Below the pieces are notes generated by a model. That model saw only the letters and a list, made by a program, of their open reading frames with translations, did no database searches and was not told where the DNA came from. Both the position numbers and the translations under genes were made by a program. A DNA stretch of 64,000 bases. Source: Apus apus. Its lineage: Eukaryota > Chordata > Aves > Apodiformes > Apodidae. Positions 1 through 9,898 of the stretch are shown here, piece by piece. How positions within the stretch are numbered: position 1 is the stretch's first letter; every line of letters begins with the position of its first letter. The DNA lies in the NCBI RefSeq assembly GCF_020740795.1, contig NC_067286.1, positions 16,992,350 through 17,056,349 of the forward strand. Direction: 5' to 3'.

Positions 1-1532
1 CAGAGAAGGGAAGAGACTTGTGCTGTCTCTCAGATAACAGCTCTCACAACATCATCCTTCTTTACTGCTGTCATCTAGCTCAATTAAGATTTCAGTATTC
101 CCCTCTGTAAAGTGCTGACAAAGCTGTCATCACTGTGCCATTCAACTAGGTGGAAAACAAACACCTTCACACTGAATAGTTAAGGTTAATTATTATTTTA
201 ATCTATATTTCATTCCCTATAAAGAATAAAGTTCAGAAATTTAAGACCAGGACACTGCCAAGCCTCACTGTGTGCCACAGACCCCTGTGCTGGGTTCAGA
301 TGTCCCCTCCACAGGGTCACTGTAGAGACATTTCTGAGCTATGTCAGTGCAAGCAAAAGAACGTGTCCAACTCTCACATGAAGTATAACAACTTCAGGGA
401 CTCATGGCAAACTTGCTGTGTTTCAGACAAAACATTAGCTTCCTATTTGATGCCCAGTTTCTGATGCTCAACTGCAGTAAAACAGGAACGACGTAACAAA
501 ATTACCTACTTCTTATGCTGCACTTTTAACAGTGATCCCCAAAGCTCTTTGCAAATGAATTGCTGCTGCCTTCCTCAGCTCCCTTATGTCTGCAGTGGTA
601 AGAAAGGTGAGCTGCTCACTGCTACACAGCAGGCAAAGCCAAAGCCAGACCATACAATCCCAGCCTAACCCTGTTTTCACCATCCTACGCAGAGGCCCTA
701 AGCAGAGAGAAACAACTTGTTACACTGCCTTAATGCACAACAGTGTAGATCAGGAGCCCTACATGAATATGAGCTCATGAGGGCTCCCATAAAGTGATTT
801 GAGGTCTCAGTCAGACATCAAAATGTAACACAGTCCTAAAAATGGCTTTTCCCTAATGCAAAGTATCCCTAATGTACGTAGCTGAAATACATTCCCCAAT
901 ACATTCTTGCACCTAATTGTGAGCAGCATAATTGAATAAACTGTATCAGAACCATGGAAGTAATTTGCTTCAGACAGGAGAGAAATCACTATTCTACTGT
1001 ACTATTTCTATAAATAGCAGCACTTGACTGAGCCAATTGTCACCAACAACGTAATCCTGGAATCTAATTTCAGGTAACTCCAGCATGCACACCCTGCTAT
1101 TGAGTCAGGAGTGCCTTGTTTCAGCTTAGTTTTATCCATTCTGAAACATGATTTTACTTTGAGAACAAGGATGCCCCACAGCATAACTACCCAGTGACAG
1201 TCACTGCAATGTGAAGCCATCGTCTCAGTCTGAATACTTTTCAAGAATATGAGACTTTACTGTAAACATAGCTGCTTTTTCTGACAGTTTATAGCTGGAA
1301 GTACTTCCTATACCAAGGCTTCCTACTACCCTAGACCAACCTGTTTCCCTTCTATTCTGGACAACACAGAGAGAAACGTGCCACACTATCAGGACTGGAC
1401 TAGTATTGCTTTCTATTCCCAGGTATGTCCACACAGAGATAACACTCAGCAGAAGCAAAAAAGCCAGAAGAAAGAGCAGGTCAGTGAGAAGCTGAGGAGC
1501 AGAGAAATAAATTCACCTTCTCTCCCCAGCAA

Positions 1533-1672
1533 CTGTTTCTGGAGCAGGCTGTCCAGAGAAGTTGTGTAGCGTCCACCTCAGAGACATTGATAACCCAAGT
1601 GGAGCAGTGAACAACCTGTTTTGAGCAGGTCTCCAAAGGTCACTTCCAACCTCATTGTTCTGTGATCCACAT
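1533..1672 (+). mobile_element. CR1 LINE 3'-end fragment
   Basis: Short, diverged CR1 3' terminus in plus orientation. It shows the terminal coding remnant CTGGAGCAGGCTGTCCAGAG, the typical AACCTGTTTTGAGCAGGTCT segment, and CACTTCCAACCTCATTGTTC ending TGTGATC. It is 5'-truncated, as is usual for CR1. It lies outside BRSK2. Confidence 0.8.
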
Positions 1673-4662
1673 ATAGACCCTCTGCCCAGACAGACATCCC
1701 TGACTACACCAGCTACAGATATATTCATCCTGTCTGCAAGCAAACTCTTCTTTCTGCTAATGTTTCTGATGAAAGCTTGTGTCTTCCCTGACCTTGAAGC
1801 TGTGTTATCTGCTTTGGCTGCAAGAAGGCGATAATAGCTCCCGACAATGGCAAGAGTCAGCTCTGAGCGGGTGGAACAGGAAATCCCATTTCTTAAGCCC
1901 TTCAAAGCCTGCCAGCCTGCCTGGCACAGTTTCTCTCAGCAGCACGCAGTGAGATTAGCGCACTAAAAATAACCCACACAATAAATTGTGCATTTAGAAG
2001 AAGAAAGGACTTGCCCTCAATGTGGGTTTCCCTTCCACTTGTGGCCTCAAGTATCCCCAGACAGTTGGACTTGCTAGGGTTTTGTTCTCCAAAATTAAAC
2101 AGGAGCTGCAGCTGTTTAAGTGGTTTTAAATAAAATAAGAAGATTAAAGGGTACAACAAAGAGCTGATACTTTCCAGTTTTTAAACAAGTCTCTCTCTCC
2201 CTCCTTTTTGATTTCTATAATAGGAAACTCAGAGCTAAATCTGCTTCCTTACCAAAACACTCTGCCCTTCTATCACAAGCTCACATACAGTTGGTTGCAT
2301 ACAGCTGCAAAGGAAGCAAAGGTAGGAGGACCAGTACTGCAGACAATCCCTGTGGCATTCTGCTGCAGTATTTAAGAAGATGTCCAAGCCTGTTGGGCAT
2401 AAATGCATTGTCTGAATCAGCAGGAAAAAAGCCTTACCTTGCAACAGTAGGTACCAGAATTAGCACTATCTAGAGGCCTTATGCAAGTTTCCATGTCTTT
2501 ACAAACATTGGTTTGTAGACCAGATTTATCCTGAGCACGCACCATTAAAACTGAGCTGTATTTATCAGGTGATTTTCATTAAAGCCAACCTGACCACTGA
2601 TGCAGCACTTGCAAGGCTTAAACAATTTGCATTAGTGCTCCCAAACACAACTGACTTCTTTCTGAGCCCCAATCAAGACTGTTCACTGACATGTGGCAGT
2701 GAGGATTACCTTCATGACTATGGGCTCAGCTGCTCATTTGATGCATACAATTTATTGCTTCTATAGCACATCATGTACTGGCTCAATTAATAACAGTTCA
2801 TCTTGAGCACAAGTACTTTTTTCATGTATGCACGTATCTAAACACAGGTAATATCCACGTGTGCAGACAAACTACAGTCTTACACTCTTGCCTTCAACTG
2901 ACACTCAGAAGGTCATATGCTGTGTTGTTCTACCCGAAAGGAAATCAGACAACTGCACACTAAATGTAGTATACTTTTTAGGTACTGAGTCTGAGGAGCT
3001 GGGCTCTCCAAGAGAATCAGAGCACCACAGAGGTCAGAACCACAGCAAATGAAGAACAGGTGTCACAGGTGACAGCATCTCAGGAGCTATCAGCTGCTAG
3101 GAGGTTTGGACAAGCCACCACCTGAGAGCAGAGATAACCCAGCTACCTCAATGACAGAGGCATACCAAAATCCTCTGCTGCATTTACTACTTTCCTTTGG
3201 ATTTAAGCTACAAAATAGAGAGGGTGTTTTGCAGAGAACAGTTTAAATATAAACTCAACTCAGAAGCACAGTCCTTCTTATGCACTACATCTATTAGTGT
3301 AACATCAGGTAGATAGAGACTGTGTTATAACATGGTCAAACAAGAAGGCAGAAAAAAGTGGGTAAGTCATAAGCATGAGGTCCTTCACTTTGCAAACCCA
3401 TTCTCTTTTTCTTATAGCTTTTGGAGGACATAATTAGCAATAGTGGGAACCCTACTTGTGAATACCACTACAGACATAAAAAGATCATATAAGTTTATGA
3501 ATTAATGTTTCTGAAAACATGGGAAGAGAGAAACAGATATAGAAGTAAACACCCACTGCCACATTGCTGTTAAATCCAATTCCCATGTATTACACTTCAG
3601 CCCAGCACACCCTTTCACTTTCAGAGCTCCAAATGATACACAGCTAGTTCCCTGCTCAGGGTATCCAGTGTTACAGAGACAAAATCCTGCAACACTTTTG
3701 ATTCTCCTCATCTTTGGTCTTTGTCAGCTTCTCCACTCCCCCCATATTTCTGCACCGCCCTCACCTTTGGTTTTAGCAGATCTTCAAAACCACTGGCTTT
3801 TCTCCTAGATAGTAGTGTATTTTGTATTAGTAGCGTGCATGTCACAGAAGAAATTGCACTCCTGTCCCGTTTTGCCCCTCCAGCACAAACAACTTCGGGA
3901 CCTGCAGTGCACCTGTGTCCCTCCTGTAACCACAGGGCAATCACATCTGCACTGCAAGCCTTCAGACCCTACCACTGCCGCAGGTGCCAACAAGAACACC
4001 AACCCCCAGAGACAGGCCCCAGAGGCCTGCCAGAGCCATAACCTCCCACAAGACAGTCTGCTACAGCCGCAAGTCTCGCGCCCTGCTGAGATATTAGTGC
4101 AGCAGGGATGTTCTTGAGGCACCTCCTCTTTCACCCCTACTTAGAAAGCTTCAGAGCTTTGTCAAAATCTGTACTATTCCAATACAGAGCTCCAGAGGCT
4201 GATGAACACACCTGTGGAAGATGCCACAGGCCACAGCCACCCCCACGACACCCCTGAAAGACGATCGCTACTGCGATGCTCCTAGTACCCTTTTCCTACC
4301 AGTGTACACACCCTTCCTGCACACCACTATTCAAAAGACTGCCCCGTGGGAGAGGCTGCTGTCTGCAGGCCTGGGAAACAAGCCCTTGGGAGCAACTCCA
4401 GCTGCACCTCGTGGAGACGGGTGACAGCCTCGAACCGTGCCGCTGCAACGAAGAGGTGGTCGGGTGGTGACTATTCCTCTTGTGCACTCTAACAGGGCCT
4501 GCAAAGAGACACCACACCTTGCCCTCGTTTGCTGGCAGCCGCCGGGGACCCACCTGTGACAACGGGGAAGCTTCACTGGCCGTGCCTTCCATCTCCCCGG
4601 CCCAGCACGCTCCCCTGGCAGTAGCTCCCTGCGGCCGGGCAGCACCTGACGGAAGGTGCCTC

Positions 4663-4732
4663 GGTGTGAAGCCCTGCCCGCTCCCCGGGGAGCGACAGAA
4701 GGTGTGAAGCCCTGCCCGCTCCCCGGGGAGCG
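4663..4732. repeat. Two tandem copies of a 38-bp GC-rich unit
   Basis: The 32-bp block that starts GGTGTGAAGCCCTGCCCGCT and ends CCCCGGGGAGCG occurs at 4663-4694 and again at 4701-4732, separated by ACAGAA. The copies are identical by eye, so the duplication is recent or maintained. It lies inside the CpG island. Confidence 0.9.
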
Positions 4733-4823
4733 CTGCTCTGGCCCGGCCCCGCCGGCTGCCCCGCGGCTCTCCCCCGCAGGCCCCACCTGCCGCACTCCAC
4801 AGCCCGGAGCAGCGGCCCTGCCC

Positions 4824-4851
4824 GCTCCCCGCTCCCCGCTCCCCGCTCCCC
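4824..4851. repeat. (GCTCCCC)n minisatellite
   Basis: Four tandem GCTCCCC heptamers within the CpG island, followed by GCCGCCGG. On the opposite strand this is a GGGGAGC run with four G-tracts, a possible G-quadruplex former. Confidence 0.85.
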
Positions 4852-5799
4852 GCCGCCGGCCCCGCGGCTGCGCGAGGGGGACGCGCCAGTGGCCGCCCCG
4901 GCGGCTGCCTCAGGCGCCGAGGCCCCGTTCCTGCCCCCTGGCAGCGCCCGCCGCTGCAGGTGGGACAGCCCCATATCGGGGCAGCTCTGCTGGGGCCTTC
5001 CATGGTGTGACGGAGCGGGGCCGCTGCTGTAGGTGGCGGGGACACCGCGGGGCTGGGGGCCCAGATGCCCGCAGGGGAGGCTCCGCAAGCCTGCCTGGGC
5101 CTGCCACCTTTACCTGGCCCTGCAGGGAATCTGCCACGCAGGTCCCGGGATGTGCACCAGCCAAAAAACTCCGAGCCCAAGGGGCAAATTGCCAGGCTCT
5201 TGTGCGATATAGAGGTTACAAATCCAGCATAAAGGTGAACACCCAAAAGCTGAGAGATGTGTGACCGGCTGCAATCAGTCAACTGACAAAAACCCCTCTA
5301 AACCAACGCAAGCCAGTGAACGTGACTAAGGGTGTTGCAGGTGGTGAAATTCTTCCTGTGCTGAATCTGGAAGCAACGCGAGAAGCTCAGGTTAGAGGTG
5401 AGAAGGATCACAAGCAGCAGCAGTTTTCGATAGTGATTTCCATCCAGGTGAGATCTAGGGGGTGTGTGTGTGATTGCTTTGCTATTTGAATGTTTTTCAA
5501 TGCTTACTGTGGAAAACCAGGCCTACAGGGTTGAGCTCTCCTTGCTCTTTGCCTGCAGGTGTCACATCTGCGCCGTGAGGCTGGAGCACGCTGGGCAAAG
5601 TGCTGCAGACCCCCGTGCTGTGAGCAGAACGTGTTGGTTCCATGGCCGGGAGGACACTGCCCCATGTGCTGGCCACCTTCAGCTCCTTTGGCTTAGAAAG
5701 CTGGGATACGGTGCGTACTGGGTCTGGCACTGGCAAGAAGTAGTTCCTTTCCATGGACATAAACAGGACACTCAACAGCTAGTATCTTTACTGAATGAA

Positions 5800-5805
5800 T
5801 TTATT
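5800..5805 (-). terminator. BRSK2: Candidate BRSK2 poly(A) signal AATAAA
   Basis: The plus-strand TTTATT reads AATAAA on the minus strand, followed by TTCATTCAGTAAAGATAC and then GCTGTTGAGTGTCCTGTTTA, which resembles a downstream GU/U-rich element. This is the last canonical signal before the sequence turns GC-rich toward the CpG island. Confidence 0.4.
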
Positions 5806-5900
5806 GGTTTTTGAACTAAAGTTGCTCACAGTTATTTAACAAGGGATACATCAGATTTTTCTGTCCATTTTAAACCATTTAATAATGTCAGTTTGTGTCT

Positions 5901-5928
5901 GTATATGTGTGTGTGCGCGCGTGTGTGT
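5901..5928. repeat. Imperfect (GT)n microsatellite
   Basis: Alternating GT/GC dinucleotides (GTATATGTGTGTGTGCGCGC then GTGTGTGT) just inside the inferred 3' UTR end. Confidence 0.85.
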
Positions 5929-6367
5929 CTTCAAAGTACAAAATAGGAAGGATAACAAGAGGTATTGCTTTCATTTATTCTTATATCTTGTGTAAGTCAT
6001 CCCCTTCCTGCTTGTACCAGATGGGTTTTGCTGATATAGGTATTTTTAAATTATTATTATTATTTTGTATTGAAATCCCAGCCTTTTGTAGAGGTACAAT
6101 GTAACAGAAGCATCAAAATCTATACACAAGGGAAGAGAAAAGAGGGAAAAGAAGGACGGGGGTGATGGGAGGGGAGCTCAGAGGAGAAGCAGAGAGAGGG
6201 CGGAGGCAGGAAAGACAACAAAAGCAAAAGAGACTAATTTACAGCAATGTCATGCAATTAAAACTGCCCCCCTCTCCTGCACCCTTGCCTCCCCCCCTCC
6301 CCAGCCATCACCCCCTGGTGTCTGACATGCACACAGCAATACAAGAGAGAAAAGTTTAAGACCAGGG

Positions 6368-6400
6368 AAAATAAATAAATAAATAAATAAATAAATAAAA
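6368..6400. repeat. (ATAA)n tetranucleotide repeat
   Basis: About eight AAAT/ATAA units in a row in the inferred 3' UTR; on the transcript strand this reads (UUUA)n, which resembles overlapping AU-rich-element pentamers. Confidence 0.9.
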
Positions 6401-7002
6401 CAATAAAATACAAGAAATCCCTCCCATTTTGGGGAATGGGGAAATGAGGCAAAAGTCAAAGGTCTTTGCCCCAGTTGTGTCTTTAAAAATTCTTTTTTAA
6501 TCTTCAAACCTATGTACAAGTAAAACTGGTCCAAGAAGGGGAAAATGCTTAAAAAAACCCAAAACCCACCACCACCACCAACAAAAAAGAACTCATCCAA
6601 CATTATAATTTAAAAAAAATAACCTTGCGATACAACATACACCCATAGGAACCCAACGAGCAGCAATTGAAGGTCATAAAAGAGCTGAACACTAATGCTA
6701 AGCCTACATTCTTAAAATCTCAGTCAAGAAGTACTCCTCACTGGGTTTTGTCTTCCATGGGTAAAACCACGTTTTGTTTTGTTTGTTTAACCTTTGAACT
6801 TGGGCCAGAATAAGTTACACTTGGTCACATAACTCTTGAGGAGGAGGAAAAAAGGCAGCAATTCTTCTTTCTCAAAGTCACAAGATGAACACCTACAGGG
6901 TTTCTGTGTCATTTTTCCCCCTCCTCCCCAAAATAAATAAGAATCAATGTTGCCTCTACACAGTTATTAAACAGAAGATATATCTAACAGCTTATTTTTT
7001 AA

Positions 7003-7016
7003 ATATATATATATAT
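7003..7016. repeat. (AT)n run
   Basis: Short AT dinucleotide repeat in the inferred BRSK2 3' UTR. Confidence 0.8.
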
Positions 7017-7228
7017 AAATAACCAAGACCTAGTAACTGAAACACACACAAAAAAATAAGGTCCCCATCCACCCAATCCCACCCTCCTCCCCTTCAAAAA
7101 CAAAAAACAAAAAATTTATAAAAATATCTTGCAGTAATTTTTAAAGTTTACAGTAGCTTCGTGATTAAGTCTCCCATTGCCCTGACTCCACCTTTTCTTG
7201 CTCTGATGAACTAAGTGCCAGTGATTTG

Positions 7229-7244
7229 CACACACACACACACA
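7229..7244. repeat. (CA)n run
   Basis: Eight CA units on the plus strand in the inferred 3' UTR; reads (UG)n in the transcript. T-rich runs follow at 7290-7330. Confidence 0.85.
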
Positions 7245-7766
7245 GGAAATAAAACCCAAGATAAGTCTCTTTTCTTCCTCTGCTTAATCTTCTTTTTTTT
7301 TTTTCCTTTTTTTTTCCTTTTTTTTTCCTTAGAAAAAAATCATCCAAGCCAACAAATGAAACTGATAACTTAAATAAATAATAATACTGATATCAATGCA
7401 GCACTAGCAACACAACAATTGCCTCTAAATGCAGGGTGTGGTGGAGGATCCAGCTGGCTGAAGAAGGTCCCAGCGTGGTGGCACATTGGCAGGGAGTTGA
7501 CAGGGAGGTGGGGAGGAAGATGTCAAAGGAGGAGCAGCAGTAGCAGCAGCAGCAACTGTGCCTGGTGGTGGGAAAGACAGTCCTTGGCAGAGTCTTGTCC
7601 CTCTTCTTTGCTACCAGAAGTTGCCTTTTCCCTAAGTTTTAATGTTTTGTTTGTATGTGTTTATTCACTGAACCCCCTCTCCCTCCTAAGTTTATTCCTT
7701 TCCCCTTCCAGCAGGTCAAAAAACAAAATGATACAGTACAAAAAAAAAAAAACAACCAATTATTTT

Positions 7767-7797
7767 GTATATATATATATGTATGTATGTATGTATA
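7767..7797. repeat. (TA)n/(TATG)n compound microsatellite
   Basis: TA dinucleotides pass into GTAT tetranucleotides (GTATATATATATATGTATGT) in the inferred 3' UTR, preceded by an A12 run. Confidence 0.85.
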
Positions 7798-8675
7798 TTT
7801 ATAGAGAAATATACACTCACATATACATGTATATATATTTAAAAAAGGCGGCAAAAGAAAAGGAAAAGGTGGCGGGGAGAAAAAGAAGGTTAAGAAAATC
7901 CCATGATGAAGCTCCCCAATATTGTCTTGGTTCAATGCTTAGTTTTTGAGTTGCTCCTGGCTGGTTTCTCATGAGAACGTGCTCTGGATTCATGGAACAC
8001 CGCGCTCCTGCTACACCCTTCTCCTTCCCCACACCCTCCCCTTCTGGGCTGAGTTCACCTGCACGGACAGAGGTTGCCAAGGGTAGAGGTTTCACTCCAA
8101 CAATCTGCAACCTCCTTTCAGCCCAGACTCTGCAATCCCGTGACTGAGCGGATCTCTCTTGTGGAGCACCAAAAAAGAAAAAGAGAGGGGGAAAAAAAAT
8201 ATGGCGTGCATTAGGGAGGTGTTTAGGGAGAAGTGGGGGAGAATCCCACTTCCTGAAGGGAGAGGGGAGGCTGGGAACCTCAAACAGGACTGGTCCTTGG
8301 ACAGTCTACATCGGTTGCCTTCCGTCAACAAGTGTCCGCAGAGCACAGAAGGTGAAGCCGTGGCTGACATGTTAACTTTTCGGGATAATTCCTGGTAGCA
8401 GAGCGGAAACAAGTGGTGTTGTCAGAAACACAGAGAGAGCATGAACAGAACAAGAAACAAAACAAAAGAAAACAAAAAATAATACTACTACTACTAATAA
8501 AAAACCCAAAAAATCAGAAAGGAGAAAAAAAGCAAAGCATTTGAAAAAGGGAGGGAAAAAAACCAATTGAAAAAAACACAACCCAAGATCTGGTGAACTG
8601 GGTTTGTCAACTGTGCTACCTTTTCTTTCTTTTATTTTCATTCTTTCATTTGTTTGTTTTTGTGTTTGTTTCTGA

Positions 8676-8722
8676 GATATATATTATATATCATATATAA
8701 ATATATATATGTATATATATAC
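8676..8722. repeat. (TA)n-rich tract
   Basis: Imperfect TA repeats (AGATATATATTATATATCAT onward) that can pair with themselves. They lie about 180 nt after the BRSK2 stop codon. The neighbouring 8723-8830 sequence is non-repetitive. Confidence 0.8.
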
Positions 8723-8900
8723 AGTCATTCCTTCATACAAAATTTGTCTATAGACATTTTTGTACTGTTGTGGCAAGGTATATACATCCTTCTAGTTTAG
8801 AGGCTAGCTTGCTAAGGAATATTCTTTAATTCTTTCTTGCTTTTTTGTTGGTTTTTTTTTTTGTGTTTTTTCTAAGTTATTTAATTTTTTATGTGTTTAT

Positions 8901-9124
8901 TTAAGGTTGGTCTTGTAGGCCGACTGATGAGACCATCTTTGCCTTGTCTTTGCCAGCAGGGTACTTATTTTCTCCTCTAGACCCATAGTCATTAGAACCG
9001 GAATCGCTCCGCTTGCTGTTTGCGCTATGCTTGGTTGGCGTGCCGGGGGGATGGCTCACCTGCCCGTTCTTCTCGTCTGAAAAAAGTTGTTTAATTACGT
9101 CAAAGAAGTTACTCAATGGGCTGC
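8901..9124 (-). CDS. BRSK2: BRSK2 terminal coding exon with stop codon
   Basis: Terminal coding exon, 224 nt to the TAA at 8901-8903. Acceptor TACCCAG|GCAGCCC. It encodes (G)SPLSNFFDVIKQLFSDEKNG, then QVSHPPGTPTKHSANSKRSD, then SGSNDYGSRGENKYPAGKDK and AKMVSSVGLQDQP. The first 20 residues are identical to mammalian BRSK2; the tail diverges but keeps the landmarks DEKNGQ, TP.K.SA, the YP.GKD.AKM block and a final QP. Inside the exon the codons for LFS form TTTTTTCAG at 9077-9085, a second usable acceptor that would start the exon at DEKNGQ (separate entry). Upstream lies a remarkable pyrimidine tract on the RNA sense. Confidence 0.96.
9077..9124 (-). promoter_or_regulatory. BRSK2: Exonic alternative 3' splice site (CTTTTTTCAG|ACGAG)
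   Basis: The coding sequence CAA CTT TTT TCA GAC doubles as a pyrimidine tract and AG acceptor, CTTTTTTCAG|AC. Its use would start the exon at 9076 and drop exactly 48 nt (SPLSNFFDVIKQLFS), joining the phase-1 G directly to give D-E-K-N-G. Human BRSK-family isoforms ending QQLS-DEKNG or the like exist as I recall, which supports real use. Frame is kept whichever of the two acceptors and whichever form of the 48-nt cassette is chosen. Confidence 0.6.
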
Positions 9125-9148
9125 CTGGGTACACAAAACAGAGGAGAC

Positions 9149-9415
9149 AAAAAAAGAAGAAAGAGAAAGAAAGAGAGAGAGAAGAGAAAGAAAGAGAGAA
9201 AGAGAGAGAAAGAGAGTGAGAGAGAAAGAGAGCGAAAGAGAGAGAGAGAAAGAGAGAAAGGAAGAGAGAAAGAGAGAAAGAGAGAGAAAGAGAGAGAAAG
9301 AGAAAGAAAGAGAAAGGGAGGAAGGAGGGAAGGAGGGAAGAAAGGAAGGAGGGAAGGAAGGAAAGGAAGGAAAGAAGGAAGGAAGGAAGAGAGAGAGAGA
9401 GAGAAAGAGAGAGAA
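9149..9415. repeat. 267-nt homopurine GA/GAAA/GGAA tract
   Basis: On the plus strand only two of the 267 bases are pyrimidines (T at 9217, C at 9233); 9234-9415 is pure purine. It is a mosaic of GAAA, GAGA and, at about 9315-9390, GGAA/GGGA units. In BRSK2 RNA sense this is a giant polypyrimidine tract that ends about 25 nt before the terminal-exon acceptor. The 100-220 residue open frames here (rich in Lys/Arg/Glu or Ser/Leu/Phe) are artefacts of the repeat. Confidence 0.97.
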
Positions 9416-9874
9416 CAAACAAACAAATGAACAATGGGGTTTTTAACGAGAAGAACATGATGAGGAGATCCAGAGCCACGTGCGTGGGGGTGTGTGGGGG
9501 ATGGAGACAATGCGCAGGAAGAGGAAGAGTGTTTGGGATGGAACACCTACAGAAATAAAGAGGGAGCATAAAGCCCGAAGGTCCTAGTTTCCTCCTGGCG
9601 GGGGAGCACTACTGTCTCACCTAGCAGGACACAGTAGTGTGTGGCCGAATTGTTCAATCTGTCACTTGGTGTCACTTGGCCACTCCACTCTGAAACATCA
9701 TTGAACGCAATGCTGGATACAAACAAATCCCATTTTACTGCTGCTGTCACAAACATGGGGTATGGGTATGTGGTGGCCAGTTGATGTTTTGCAGCCTTGC
9801 CAAGCTCTCTGGCTACACTGGGCATTAAAATCTTAGCTTGCATTTTATTTCTTCCTGAGTATCTCCTTACTCAC

Positions 9875-9898
9875 CTTCAGTCCCTAATTCTGAAGCAC
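9875..9898 (-). CDS. BRSK2: Weak candidate 24-nt BRSK2 microexon (GASELGTE)
   Basis: A second possible microexon, about 750 nt upstream of the terminal acceptor. On the minus strand, TTTGTTTCTCTTGGAGCACTCAG precedes 24 nt that end in CTGAAG|GTGAGTAAGG, a near-perfect donor. Spliced phase 1 to phase 1 between the 48-nt exon and the terminal exon, it is open and would insert ASELGTEG between SKCG and SPLSNFF. I recognise no homologous peptide. Splice-like pairs 24 nt apart with an open frame can arise by chance in about 12 kb of intron, so this is a low-confidence candidate. Confidence 0.25.

Larger units (their letters stand above)
4430..5160. promoter_or_regulatory. CpG island downstream of BRSK2
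   Basis: A GC- and CpG-dense block with many CGG, GCGG and CCCGC words, in sharp contrast to the AT-rich surroundings. It holds a 38-bp direct duplication and a GCTCCCC tandem run. Long open frames on both strands (for example minus 4296-5282 and plus 4656-5264) follow from the scarcity of stop codons in GC-rich DNA and match no protein I know. A possible plus-strand donor, CCATCCAG|GTGAGATCT, follows at about 5448, and a minus-strand donor-like GTCACAG|GTGGGTCC lies near 4553. It could be a promoter of a non-coding or unrecognised transcript. Confidence 0.5.
1..5784. other. Intergenic region downstream of BRSK2
   Basis: I see no recognisable gene here. Short open frames on both strands lack family resemblance. 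The region contains a CR1 tail near 1.5-1.7 kb, moderately GC-rich sequence from about 3.7 to 4.2 kb, and a CpG island at about 4.4-5.2 kb. In mammals the neighbour beyond the BRSK2 3' end is MOB2, which points toward BRSK2; no MOB2 exon could be recognised in this stretch. Confidence 0.5.
5785..8900 (-). other. BRSK2: Probable BRSK2 3' UTR
   Basis: No coding frame of substance follows the stop codon, and the sequence is AT-rich with repeated simple tracts. On the minus strand an AATAAA occurs at 5800-5805 and is followed within 40 nt by a GU-rich stretch (TGTTGAGTGTCCTGTTTATG), a good cleavage-site arrangement; I therefore place the end near 5785. Other AATAAA hexamers occur (for example at 7660-7665, 7691-7696 and around 8632-8637) without clear GU elements. 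The long 3' UTR would suit a brain mRNA. The end point and the continuity of the UTR are inferred. Confidence 0.45.

Noticed and set aside
2390..2470. Donor-like GCAAG|GTAAGG on the minus strand downstream of BRSK2
   Set aside because: Outside the gene, with no matching acceptor or coding sequence nearby.
4296..5282. 328-codon minus-strand and 202-codon plus-strand open frames in the CpG island
   Set aside because: GC-rich DNA has few stop codons; the translations are Ala/Gly/Arg/Pro-rich without any domain and overlap on both strands.
1..5784. Search for the convergent neighbour MOB2
   Set aside because: No segment translates to a recognisable MOB-family motif; the gene probably lies beyond the window.
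8901..9569. 222-codon minus-strand open frame joining the purine tract to the BRSK2 terminal exon
   Set aside because: The part upstream of 9124 is Ser/Leu/Phe repeat translation of the polypyrimidine tract; the exon starts at the CCCAG acceptor, fixed by homology and phase.
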